Shown here in pieces: positions 10,838 to 18,848 of a stretch of DNA of 64,000 bases (its first letter is position 1; the number at the start of each line of letters is the position of its first letter). Below the pieces are notes generated by a model that had not been told where the DNA came from, made no database searches, and saw only the letters and a list, made by a program, of their open reading frames with translations. A program made the translations under genes and the position numbers. The stretch is from Oscillospiraceae bacterium (GTDB lineage: Bacteria; Bacillota; Clostridia; UBA1212; UBA1255). Location: assembly GCA_015069185.1 (NCBI GenBank), contig SVJB01000001.1:141037-205036 (forward strand), read 5' to 3'.

Positions 10838-11674
10838 ATGTCATATGCAGGAGATGTAAAATTACAGATTGCACAAAGTCGATTGGCCTCAGAAGAGTCT
10901 GTTTTAGGCGAGAAACTTGCATATACTATTCTTCATGGAAATACAGCCTATAGTGAAAATAAATCATATATAGAACGAATTTGTGCTGTGTATGAATACA
11001 ATGATGAAAAATCTTTTGTAAGAAGGTTTGTTAGAAAAATTAATGGAGGTACTCTTTTGTATGGTGCTGAGTTCTCTGCATATTTTCATAAAGAGGCCGT
11101 TTTCAGCCCGGAGTTTGCAATAGGCTTTATAAGAGCTTGCTTTATAAAAAATGGTTTTGTTTCTGCTCCTGATAAGCCTGCTCATTTTGAGATTACATTT
11201 GACGACGAGGATGCCAAAGATGTGTGCATAAGATCTTTTACAGAAATACAATGCGAACCAAGAGAATCAATGCGATCAGGTAAATATCTTATATATATGA
11301 AAGATGCTGCTAAGATTTCGGATTTATTAGCAAGACTTGGCGCAGTAAAAGCTATGCTTGAATATGAAAACGGCAGAATAATGAGAGTGGCTAATAATAT
11401 GGCAAACAGAGGATTTAACTGCGATATGGCCAATCTGAATAAATCACTTAATTGTGCACAGAAACAAACAGAGATGATTAATAACTTTTCAAAAATGCGT
11501 CAGTTTGCTTTACTTCCTGCTGAACTAAAAGAAATGGCGCGTATCAGAATGGAAAATCCGGAAAAGAATCTTAGCGATTTGGGACAGCTTTTCAACCCGC
11601 CGTTATCAAAATCAGGAGTATCACACAGACTTAAGAAATTAGAACAGCTATATCAGAGCTATATCAAAAAATAA
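10838..11674 (+). CDS. whiA: DNA-binding protein WhiA
   Basis: Conserved Gram-positive DNA-binding protein with a degenerate LAGLIDADG homing-endonuclease fold and a C-terminal helix-turn-helix, linked to cell division, chromosome segregation and, in actinobacteria, sporulation. Diagnostic segments are LLARLGAVKAMLEYENGRIMRVANNMANRGFNCDMANLNKS and the C-terminal ARIRMENPEKNLSDLGQL...LSKSGVSHRLKKL HTH. At 278 aa it is a little shorter than the usual ~310. The ATG follows GTAGGAGAT. It normally sits with rapZ and yvcK; here it closes the uvrBA-clpE-helD run and precedes the spoIIA operon. Confidence 0.93.
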   Translation: MSYAGDVKLQIAQSRLASEESVLGEKLAYTILHGNTAYSENKSYIERICAVYEYNDEKSFVRRFVRKINGGTLLYGAEFSAYFHKEAVFSPEFAIGFIRACFIKNGFVSAPDKPAHFEITFDDEDAKDVCIRSFTEIQCEPRESMRSGKYLIYMKDAAKISDLLARLGAVKAMLEYENGRIMRVANNMANRGFNCDMANLNKSLNCAQKQTEMINNFSKMRQFALLPAELKEMARIRMENPEKNLSDLGQLFNPPLSKSGVSHRLKKLEQLYQSYIKK

Positions 11675-11767
11675 ATTTTCAAATTATTTCCCAAAATCAA
11701 ATATTGCCCGGGTAATAATAGTATCATTAGTTTTGAAATACTTAAGATAAACTAAGGAGGATATACT

Positions 11768-12094
11768 ATGAAATTCGGGTTAGCTCATACCGGCAATACG
11801 CTTATTGTAAGAATTGCCGGTGAACTTGATCATCATTACACAGATGAAATTCGCATACGTATAGACAGCGAAATAATGAAGCCTTATGTGCAGAATGTTG
11901 TGTTTGACTTTAACAAACTTACGTTTATGGACAGTTCGGGTATTGGTATGATTGTTGGCCGCTATAAGAAAATTAAAGCAGTTGGTGGTAATATTTATAT
12001 CATGTGTGGTAATAAAACAGTAAAGAAAATACTTGAGATGTCAGGTGTGTTTCAATTTGCAAAAATATGTGATGACATAAATGATGCCGTATAA
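11768..12094 (+). CDS. spoIIAA: Anti-sigma F factor antagonist SpoIIAA
   Basis: STAS-domain protein that releases sigma-F from SpoIIAB in the forespore. The MDSSGIG loop carries the phosphorylated serine (S57 by homology with B. subtilis S58). At 108 aa it is near the usual 117. ATG follows AAGGAGG with good spacing. The 93-bp upstream gap should hold a Spo0A/sigma-H-dependent promoter; I could not find a convincing AGGA/GAAT pair, only weak partial matches (GGTAATAA, TTTTGAAATAC). Confidence 0.95.
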   Translation: MKFGLAHTGNTLIVRIAGELDHHYTDEIRIRIDSEIMKPYVQNVVFDFNKLTFMDSSGIGMIVGRYKKIKAVGGNIYIMCGNKTVKKILEMSGVFQFAKICDDINDAV

Positions 12095-12113
12095 CAGAAA
12101 GGATGTACATAAA

Positions 12114-12560
12114 ATGAAGAAAATAAACGAATTTTCAATGAAATTTCTTGCAAAATCAAATAATGAGAGTTTTGCCAGAAGCATAGTTGGTGTATTTGCA
12201 TCTCAACTGGATCCAACAGTAGATGAAATATCAGATTTAAAGACGGCTGTCAGCGAAGCAGTAACAAATTGTGTAGTACATGCTTACGGTACTAAAGCGT
12301 ATGAAAATAAAGAAAACATGATAGATATGCACTGTGTTTTATATGATTCCGGGATAGAAGTTACTATTCAGGATACAGGTAAAGGCATAGAAGATGTGGA
12401 GCTTGCCAGACAAGCTTTGTATACTACTGCACCTGAGAGCGAACGCTCAGGGCTTGGATTTACAATTATGGAGTCTTTTACAGACAACATTACTGTTACA
12501 TCCAAACCGGATGAAGGTACGAAAGTAACTTTGCTCAAACTATTCAAGCACCTTCAATAA
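12114..12560 (+). CDS. spoIIAB: Anti-sigma F factor / serine kinase SpoIIAB
   Basis: GHKL-fold kinase that sequesters sigma-F and phosphorylates SpoIIAA. The N-box SEAVTNCVVHAY (residues 47-58) and G-box DTGKGIEDVELARQALYTTAPESERSGLGFTIM are intact. The ORF track opens at 12081 within spoIIAA, but AGAAAGGA at 12096-12103 places the start at ATG 12114, giving 148 aa, the family length. It sits between spoIIAA and sigF in the classic operon order. Confidence 0.95.
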   Translation: MKKINEFSMKFLAKSNNESFARSIVGVFASQLDPTVDEISDLKTAVSEAVTNCVVHAYGTKAYENKENMIDMHCVLYDSGIEVTIQDTGKGIEDVELARQALYTTAPESERSGLGFTIMESFTDNITVTSKPDEGTKVTLLKLFKHLQ

Positions 12561-12575
12561 CCGGGAGGTTCTTGT

Positions 12576-13274
12576 ATGGAGCATATTGACAGTAATACTA
12601 TGCGTGAGCTTATATATTGCGCGCAGCAGGGGGACGAGAGTGCTCTGACACGAATTATTGAGAATAATATAGGACTTGTGTGGAGTGTTGTCAGACGTTT
12701 CACCGGTAAAGGGACAGAGATTGATGATCTGTATCAGTTGGGTTCTATTGGTCTTATAAAAGCAGTGCGTAATTTTAACACAGACTATGATGTTTGTTTC
12801 TCTACGTATGCAGTTCCGATGATCGCCGGAGAGATACGTAGATATTTAAGAGATGACGGTATTATTAAAATATCAAGAGCTGTGAAAAGCAATAGCATTA
12901 AGGTTAAAAATTATATAGAAGAATATAAGAATATTACAGGTAATGAACCCAGCATCTGTGAGATTGCAAGCGCCCTTAATCTGGATAACGATGAAGTAAT
13001 CAGTGCCCTTGAATTAAAACTTACTTGTGAATCAATTGATGATCATGAAAATGTAAGAGTTCAGAACGACACAGAGGATTTGCTACTTGATTGTATTTCT
13101 GTAAGAGGAGAATTAAATAAATTGGAACCTGATGAGCGACAATTGATTATTCTTAGATATTACAGGGAAATGACTCAATCAAATGTAGCAAAGGTTATGG
13201 GCATGACTCAAGTACAGGTCTGTAGAATGGAGAAACGAATACTAACAAAGTTAAAAAAAGGCATTGAGGAATAA
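12576..13274 (+). CDS. sigF: RNA polymerase sigma-F factor
   Basis: First forespore-specific sigma factor (sigma-70 group 3), 232 aa. Region 2 includes DDLYQLGSIGLIKAVRNFN and FSTYAVPMIAGEIRRYLRDDG; region 4 has the HTH MTQSNVAKVMGMTQVQVCRMEKRILTKLK. ATG follows GGGAGG. It is the third gene of the spoIIAA-AB-sigF operon. The order and neighbours favour sigma-F over sigma-G, which has a similar region 2. Confidence 0.95.
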   Translation: MEHIDSNTMRELIYCAQQGDESALTRIIENNIGLVWSVVRRFTGKGTEIDDLYQLGSIGLIKAVRNFNTDYDVCFSTYAVPMIAGEIRRYLRDDGIIKISRAVKSNSIKVKNYIEEYKNITGNEPSICEIASALNLDNDEVISALELKLTCESIDDHENVRVQNDTEDLLLDCISVRGELNKLEPDERQLIILRYYREMTQSNVAKVMGMTQVQVCRMEKRILTKLKKGIEE

Positions 13275-13276
13275 GC

Positions 13277-13308
13277 TGAATATAATAAAGCCAGTCGGTT
13301 AAAAATAT
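13277..13308 (+). promoter_or_regulatory. Possible sigma-G-type promoter before spoVAC
   Basis: TGAATA at 13277-13282 fits the sigma-G -35 consensus; 18 nt later the sequence AAAATATA is only a weak match to the -10 CATAMTA. The expected regulation (late forespore) comes from spoVA biology in B. subtilis; the site itself is tentative. Confidence 0.25.
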
Positions 13309-13334
13309 AGAGTATTAATCATGTGGAGGTTCTT

Positions 13335-13808
13335 ATGAGTGATAATCTTAATAAATTAACTGAAAAACAATATCAAACCATGAGTGACAAACGAAGTGGT
13401 AAATCAAATATAGTCAAGAATTGTTTTATGGCTTTCTTGTTTGGCGGACTTATTTGTACAATAGCACAGGCTTATAGCGACCTGCTTGTTTGCAGACCGG
13501 TAAAGTCTCTGATAGGTGAACTGGATGAGTCTGCGGTAGGCGCTTTGACAGTACTGTTTATGGTTTTCTTAGGTGCACTCCTTACAGCTCTTAATGTCTA
13601 TGACAATATTGGCAATATTGCAGGTGCAGGTTCTATTGTACCGATTACCGGATTTGCAAATTCAGTTGTATCTCCGGCTATGGAATACAGAAGTGAGGGA
13701 TTAATATTAGGGGTTGGTGCACAAATGTTTCAGGTGGCAGGGCCTGTGTTGGTATATGGCACAGCATCCAGTGTGCTTGTCGGGCTGATTTATTATCTTA
13801 TAAAGTGA
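13335..13808 (+). CDS. spoVAC: Stage V sporulation protein AC (SpoVAC)
   Basis: Membrane protein of the forespore DPA (dipicolinic acid) channel; B. subtilis SpoVAC acts as a mechanosensitive channel during germination. The 157-aa protein has about four hydrophobic helices after a charged N-terminus (for example CFMAFLFGGLICTIAQAYSDLL) and the family motif GSIVPITGFANSVVSPAMEYRSEG. GGAGGT at 13325-13330 selects ATG 13335 over the GTG at 13323 used by the ORF track. First gene of spoVAC-AD-AE. Confidence 0.94.
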   Translation: MSDNLNKLTEKQYQTMSDKRSGKSNIVKNCFMAFLFGGLICTIAQAYSDLLVCRPVKSLIGELDESAVGALTVLFMVFLGALLTALNVYDNIGNIAGAGSIVPITGFANSVVSPAMEYRSEGLILGVGAQMFQVAGPVLVYGTASSVLVGLIYYLIK

Positions 13809-13825
13809 TAAGGAGGTAATAAGAT

Positions 13826-14848
13826 ATGGCAATTAAGCACGGTAAGCAGACATATATGTTAAGCAAAAAAATATATATTAATGAAACAGCAGCAATTGTG
13901 GGCCCGAGAGAAAAAGATGGTCCACTTGGAAAGTATTTTGATCAAAGCGAACGGGAAGACTTTGGAGAAGACACCTGGGAAAAGGGAGAAGCTCATTATG
14001 TAAATGCTACATTCAACAAATTGATGAGTAAAATAGATGTTGATACAGAAAAGATTGATTGTATTTTTTCGGGTGATTTATTAAATCAATGTATGGCCAG
14101 TGCTATTGGATTAAAAAACAGTGGTGTACCTTATTTAGGATTATACGGAGCTTGTTCTACAATGGTGGAATCTATGCTTTGTGCTAGCTTGTGCATAGAT
14201 GGTGGTGGTATGACAAATGCTGTGGCGATTACATCAAGTAACTTCTGCTCTGCAGAAAAACAATACAGATTTCCTATGGAACTTGGTTGTCAAAGAACAC
14301 CAACTGCACAATGGACAGTTACAGCATCAGGTGCAGTGTATCTATCTTCTCAGAAAAGTGGGGCACCTGCCGATATGAAACCTTATATTAATGCAGTAAC
14401 AACAGGTAAGATTGAGAATTATAAAATTAATGATGTTAATAATATGGGCGCAGTTATGGCACCTGCGTGTGCTTCTACAATCATTAGTCACTTAAATGAC
14501 TTATCAAGACAGCCTGATTATTATGACATGATTCTGACAGGTGATCTTGGTGAGACCGGCAGTAATTTGTTATGTGATATTCTCAGAATGCATGATATTA
14601 ACATAGAAGATAAACATCAGGATTGTGGTAAATTGATTTTTGACTCTGTTAGACAAGGTACAAAAGCAGGCGGTAGTGGATGTGGTTGTGCAGCTGCCGT
14701 TTTTACAAGCTATATTTATGAGCTTCTTAAAACATTACAAATACATCATTTATTATTTGTAGCAACAGGAGCCCTCATTAGCCCTGTTATGGTGAAACAA
14801 AACGAAGATTTACTTGGTATAGCTCATGCGGTGTCAATTGAAATATAA
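13826..14848 (+). CDS. spoVAD: Stage V sporulation protein AD (SpoVAD)
   Basis: Thiolase-fold protein that binds DPA directly and takes part in its uptake into the forespore. The 340-aa sequence shows the family's thiolase-like core with YLGLYGACSTMVES near the pseudo-active cysteine and FPMELGCQRTPTAQWTVTASGA. ATG follows AAGGAGG. It lies between spoVAC and spoVAE as in other clostridia. Confidence 0.95.
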   Translation: MAIKHGKQTYMLSKKIYINETAAIVGPREKDGPLGKYFDQSEREDFGEDTWEKGEAHYVNATFNKLMSKIDVDTEKIDCIFSGDLLNQCMASAIGLKNSGVPYLGLYGACSTMVESMLCASLCIDGGGMTNAVAITSSNFCSAEKQYRFPMELGCQRTPTAQWTVTASGAVYLSSQKSGAPADMKPYINAVTTGKIENYKINDVNNMGAVMAPACASTIISHLNDLSRQPDYYDMILTGDLGETGSNLLCDILRMHDINIEDKHQDCGKLIFDSVRQGTKAGGSGCGCAAAVFTSYIYELLKTLQIHHLLFVATGALISPVMVKQNEDLLGIAHAVSIEI

Positions 14849-14866
14849 GAAAGGATGGTCTTATAT

Positions 14867-15235
14867 ATGGATTTCTTTGTGAAATATCTGTGTGCATTTA
14901 TCGTTGGCGGACTGATATGTGTTGTGGCACAGATTTTAATAGACAAAACAAAACTTACATCTGCAAGGATTCTTGTTCTCTTTGTAGTGTGTGGCGTATT
15001 TCTTACAGCTATCGGTTTATATGATTATGTAGTTGATTTTGCTGATTATGGGGCCAGGATACCACTTACAGGCTTTGGGTATTCGTTGTGTAAAGGTGTT
15101 ATAAAGGCAGTGGATGAATATGGATTCAGAGGTATCTTTACAGGTGGACTGGCAGATGTGGCAACCGGTGTAGTAATGGCAGTCGTATTTGGGTTAATTG
15201 CATCAATTGTATCAAAACCGAAAAGTAAAAAATGA
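14867..15235 (+). CDS. spoVAE: Stage V sporulation protein AE (SpoVAE)
   Basis: Small membrane subunit of the DPA channel, related to SpoVAC: both share FIVGGLICVVAQI and IPLTGFGYSLCKG-type segments. AGAAAGGA at 14847-14854 overlaps the ATG at 14855, so ATG 14867 is the better start, giving 122 aa. It completes a minimal clostridial spoVA set without spoVAA, AB or AF. The stop overlaps the next gene by 4 nt (ATGA). Confidence 0.92.
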   Translation: MDFFVKYLCAFIVGGLICVVAQILIDKTKLTSARILVLFVVCGVFLTAIGLYDYVVDFADYGARIPLTGFGYSLCKGVIKAVDEYGFRGIFTGGLADVATGVVMAVVFGLIASIVSKPKSKK

Positions 15236-16527
15236 TATTAAAACGAAATGCATTTTTGATTTTATGTGTATTGATGATATTATTAAGTTTATTAAGATGT
15301 AATATTATTAAAAAAAATTCTTGCAGAGTACCTGATTCGGGTATCTGCAGGGGATACATATATAAAAGTACATGGAATAAACAAGGGCAGTATATTGTTA
15401 AAACTGAGCAGGGAAATGTGCTATTGACAATTTACGGCAATATTAATAATGAGATTGATAACTTGGCATCAGGCGGAGCCGATGTTGTGGTTAACAAGAG
15501 TATCACTGTGCTTCTTGATAATTCATATGGTGATTATTTACGTTCAAAAGGTATACAGTACATACTTAACGCATCAATTAATGATGTGGAGCTAGGTAAA
15601 GAAAAATACAATATTAAGAGTTTGTTTGCAAAAGCACGTGTGTATATACGCTCGACGCTTTTACGTGTCATGCCTGAGCAAAATACATTTACAGCTCTAG
15701 CAGTAATGACCGGTGCCAATAGTGAAATGGACGAAAATATATCAGAACAATACAGAACTGCAGGCATATTACATGTAACGGCTGTATCAGGAATGCACGT
15801 AAATATTATGATGAAGCCTGTAAACATTTTAATAAAGAGAAAGTACCTCGGATACAAGGGAAGAACTATATGTAGAATTGTAGCTGCAATTATATTTATG
15901 ATTCTTACGGATTTCTCCCATAGTGTAGTACGAGCCGTATTAATGTTTATATACATACAGATCGGTAAGCTGTGTGATAGACAGGCAACATTTGCAAATA
16001 GTATTTATTTTGCAGCGATTATACAGCTTATATGCAATCCATTTGTTATATATTCTGTTGGATTTGTACTTAGCTACAGTGCGGTACTGTCTATTTGTTA
16101 TATTGTACCTGTTATTCCGATTCGCCGCAAGAGTCTGAATGGTATCCGTAGTGGTATAGGTGTAAATATTGGTATGATGCCATTATTAATGTATTATTTT
16201 GGTGAAATATCTTTGATTGCCATTGTTATAAATGGCATTGCAGGTTTTCTGTCAGGTGGCATATGTATAACAGGATATGCTTGTTGTCTGTTAATGGCTA
16301 TTCCTGTTGTGTCATATATAGGCAAATTCATAGGATATATCTGTGTTTTTTTTACAACCATACTTAACAAATGTGCATATATGGCTTCCTGGTTACCTGC
16401 ACCTATTGGTAATATGAATGTAAAAATAAAAAACGTATGGATCTTGATCGGAATATATACTGTTTTGATTGTTGTTATATTATTACAACGGAAGAGAACT
16501 ATCGTATTGCAAACAAAATTTAATTAA
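15232..16527 (+). CDS. ComEC/Rec2-like membrane protein without nuclease domain
   Basis: Related to the ComEC DNA-uptake channel. It shows an N-terminal helix, an OB-fold-like region, and then the ComEC competence domain with LHVTAVSGMHVNI and SVVRAVLMF motifs across 7-8 hydrophobic helices. At 431 aa it is far shorter than full ComEC (about 750): the C-terminal metallo-beta-lactamase nuclease domain is absent and the frame ends normally after a final helix and a basic tail. It starts within the end of spoVAE and so may be forespore co-transcribed. In Bacillus comEC lies just before holA (yqeN); that synteny holds here with one gene inserted. Function is uncertain. Confidence 0.8.
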   Translation: MILKRNAFLILCVLMILLSLLRCNIIKKNSCRVPDSGICRGYIYKSTWNKQGQYIVKTEQGNVLLTIYGNINNEIDNLASGGADVVVNKSITVLLDNSYGDYLRSKGIQYILNASINDVELGKEKYNIKSLFAKARVYIRSTLLRVMPEQNTFTALAVMTGANSEMDENISEQYRTAGILHVTAVSGMHVNIMMKPVNILIKRKYLGYKGRTICRIVAAIIFMILTDFSHSVVRAVLMFIYIQIGKLCDRQATFANSIYFAAIIQLICNPFVIYSVGFVLSYSAVLSICYIVPVIPIRRKSLNGIRSGIGVNIGMMPLLMYYFGEISLIAIVINGIAGFLSGGICITGYACCLLMAIPVVSYIGKFIGYICVFFTTILNKCAYMASWLPAPIGNMNVKIKNVWILIGIYTVLIVVILLQRKRTIVLQTKFN

Positions 16528-16586
16528 TGTATACTTCGGTCATTATTAAGAAAATATTATATGTAATGATAAAGGAGAATATATAA

Positions 16587-17558
16587 ATGAGTAAATTTAA
16601 GTTTGAACCGTTAAAAGAAGTTAAGAGAAGTATAATTGTTGATACAGATATAGGTCCTGATTGTGATGATGTAGGTGCACTTGTTATATTATATACATAC
16701 GCAAAGAAATATAATATTCCTATAGCAGGAGTGATTAACTGTACATCTAATCCATATGGCGCCGGTGCCATAGATATTATAGGTAAATATTGCGGCTGTG
16801 AAAACATTCCTGTTGGTATGTGGTCAGGAGAAGGTTTCTTATGGGATGAAACAACAATGCAATATAATAAATATATTTCCGAACGATTTAATACAATATA
16901 TAAGCCTGTTGGTAATAGCAAAGTGGAAAATTCACTTGATTTGTACAGACATGTTCTGGCAAATGCAGAGGACAAAAGCATCGTGATAGTAACAATAGGT
17001 CCATTAAATACAATCAGTGAATTATTGTCCAGTAAAGGTGATGCGATCAGTCCTGAAGACGGACGTACATTGATAGAGAAAAAGGTACATGCAGTTGTTA
17101 CTATGGCAGGTTGTACTTCGTGCAAGCAGAGAGAATATAATATTGTTTGTGACGGTAATGCTGCTGAAAACTTTATAAATAATATGCCCGTTCCTGTTAT
17201 TTACAGCGGAGTTGAACTCGGTGGCAAAATTGATTCTGGCTTTGATTCAGATAGTATTCCTGATAATGCAAATGAAAATCCTGTGTATTTATCATATAAA
17301 ATGTATACCGAATTCAGAAAAATGCAACCATGGTTTAATAAGAGTTATGATCTTACAGCTGTACATTTTGCCTTTGAAGGGGAAGGCGAGTATTATAAAT
17401 TATCAGACTGTGGACGTATGTTGATAGATAGAAGTGAAAATGATGCAACTGAATTTGTCTTAGATGAAAACGGCAATTCATACTATATGACTAATAACTG
17501 TTCTGTTGAGAAAATATCAAATGATTTTTCACAAATGTTAAGAAAAGCCGGAAAGTAA
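16587..17558 (+). CDS. Inosine/uridine-preferring nucleoside hydrolase family protein
   Basis: Likely N-ribohydrolase that splits nucleosides into base and ribose. The N-terminal Ca2+/ribose-binding motif is the DTDIGPDCDDVGA variant (D19-D28), which has two more residues than the protozoal DTDPGIDDALA form. The typical mid-domain VIVTIGPLNTISELL is present. At 323 aa it has the usual family length. ATG follows AAAGGAG. It interrupts the ancestral comEC-holA pair. The exact substrate cannot be read from the sequence. Confidence 0.8.
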   Translation: MSKFKFEPLKEVKRSIIVDTDIGPDCDDVGALVILYTYAKKYNIPIAGVINCTSNPYGAGAIDIIGKYCGCENIPVGMWSGEGFLWDETTMQYNKYISERFNTIYKPVGNSKVENSLDLYRHVLANAEDKSIVIVTIGPLNTISELLSSKGDAISPEDGRTLIEKKVHAVVTMAGCTSCKQREYNIVCDGNAAENFINNMPVPVIYSGVELGGKIDSGFDSDSIPDNANENPVYLSYKMYTEFRKMQPWFNKSYDLTAVHFAFEGEGEYYKLSDCGRMLIDRSENDATEFVLDENGNSYYMTNNCSVEKISNDFSQMLRKAGK

Positions 17559-17584
17559 TTTTAATAGCGTGACGAGGTTAATTG

Positions 17585-17593
17585 TGGTATACT
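17585..17593 (+). promoter_or_regulatory. Extended -10 promoter before holA
   Basis: TGG-TATACT (TGn extended -10) lies about 33 nt upstream of the holA start; no clear -35. Confidence 0.45.
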
Positions 17594-17625
17594 AACCGGA
17601 GATATTTATCATTGGAGGGAGCAGT

Positions 17626-18597
17626 ATGCCGGATAAAGATACAAAGAGACTTTATGTTTTCTATGGCACAAATGAATATCTTAAAGATCTAAACGTACGT
17701 CGGGCAAGACAGCATGTTAAGTGTGACAGTATGAATATCTATAGTTTTACTGCTTCTGATGATATGACCCAGGTGTTGGCTGAGATGGCAGAGCCTTCGT
17801 TGTTTGGTGAGGATAAGCTATTGCTTTTCACCAATACAGGTCTGTTTGGAGCCAAAGCACAGGCCACGGACAAAGAAGATAAAATATCAGATTATTTTAT
17901 ACAGCTTTGCGAAGACGAACATTTTACATTGATTTTTAAGGAAAATGACTTTGATAAACGCAAAAAAATCAGTAAAGTAGCACAAAGCTACGGGGATATT
18001 GTCCAATGTGATAAAATGGAGCAACCGGAGAAGCTCAAAATTATTAACAGTTTTGTTAAGTCCAGAGGCTGTAGCATACAGACTCCGGCAGCAGTTTTTT
18101 TATTAACCAACACTGTAGATGATATGCAGTGTGTATTACAAGAGTTAGAAAAGCTATGCTTGTTCGTTGGTGTCGGTAATGAAATATCAGTAGATACTGT
18201 GAAAAAAGTTTGCACATTAACAGTTAATGCAAGAATATTTGACCTTAATGATGCACTTGCAGAACGGAAAACAGAGACAGCATTGTCAATTATGAATTCT
18301 TTGATGGAAGATAAGCAGAATATTTCTATGATGCTTGTTATGATCCCTCGCAATTGGATGATGATGTATGATGCCAAGTTATTATCACAGAATAAAATAA
18401 ATAACCAAGAGATCGCTGCTCATTTAGGAATAGCACCAAATATGAGTTTTATTGTTCAAAAGCTTATAAAGCAGGCGAGAAATTACTCCTTTGAAGAGCT
18501 GGAAGATAAGATTAAAAGATGTTGCAAATTGGATGAAGCCTTAAAAAACGGATCTATAAAAGATATACAGGCATTAGAACTTATGATATTTGCTTAA
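17626..18597 (+). CDS. holA: DNA polymerase III delta subunit
   Basis: Clamp-loader subunit that opens the beta sliding clamp. The 323-aa protein shows the family N-terminus RLYVFYGTNEYLKDLNVRRA, the mid-region EMAEPSLFGEDKLLLF and the C-terminal collar domain (SIMNSLMEDKQNISMMLVMIPRNW). It has an AAA+ fold without a functional Walker A, as usual for delta. ATG follows GGAGGGA. Its position downstream of the comEC-like gene matches B. subtilis yqeN. Confidence 0.9.
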   Translation: MPDKDTKRLYVFYGTNEYLKDLNVRRARQHVKCDSMNIYSFTASDDMTQVLAEMAEPSLFGEDKLLLFTNTGLFGAKAQATDKEDKISDYFIQLCEDEHFTLIFKENDFDKRKKISKVAQSYGDIVQCDKMEQPEKLKIINSFVKSRGCSIQTPAAVFLLTNTVDDMQCVLQELEKLCLFVGVGNEISVDTVKKVCTLTVNARIFDLNDALAERKTETALSIMNSLMEDKQNISMMLVMIPRNWMMMYDAKLLSQNKINNQEIAAHLGIAPNMSFIVQKLIKQARNYSFEELEDKIKRCCKLDEALKNGSIKDIQALELMIFA

Positions 18598-18617
18598 AAT
18601 TATTTATGGAGGAATAA

Positions 18618-18848
18618 ATGAATTCTTTTTTACAAAACATGTACAGTCCGAAAGATATACAATTTTCAAAAGAGGCAGATAAGGTTTTAGAAAACAGCAT
18701 AACACAAGCTATGCTTATGGCTTCTGATGATGTTGGTACAGAACATATAATGCTTGCAATGCTCTTTTGTGAAGATTGTATTGCATACAATATATTATGT
18801 CACAGAATATTGATTTTATTACTTATAGAAATGAAGTTCTGCATATGA
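18618..18848 (+). pseudogene. ClpC N-terminal fragment, upstream of an apparent frameshift
   Basis: ATG 18618 follows a strong TGGAGGA site. The protein begins like a ClpC Clp_N domain (FSKEADKVLENS...[24 protein letters not shown]) and then runs into unrelated sequence and a stop. The continuation of Clp_N ([15 protein letters not shown]) is read in the other frame from 18797. One extra A in tta-tgtcac (tta atg tca) would restore a single clpC frame, so this is the 5' part of clpC, not a separate gene. Confidence 0.8.

Noticed and set aside
11690-11767. Sigma-H or sigma-F promoter for spoIIA
   Set aside because: Only partial matches (GGTAATAA, TTTTGAAATAC, GATAAACTA) at poor spacing; expected biologically but not demonstrable from the sequence.
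13323-13334. GTG 13323 as the spoVAC start
   Set aside because: It overlaps the GGAGGT ribosome binding site that serves ATG 13335.
18785-18800. Programmed -1 frameshift in clpC
   Set aside because: The sequence aatatattatgtc has no X-XXY-YYZ slippery heptamer and no clear downstream pseudoknot; an indel or assembly error is simpler.
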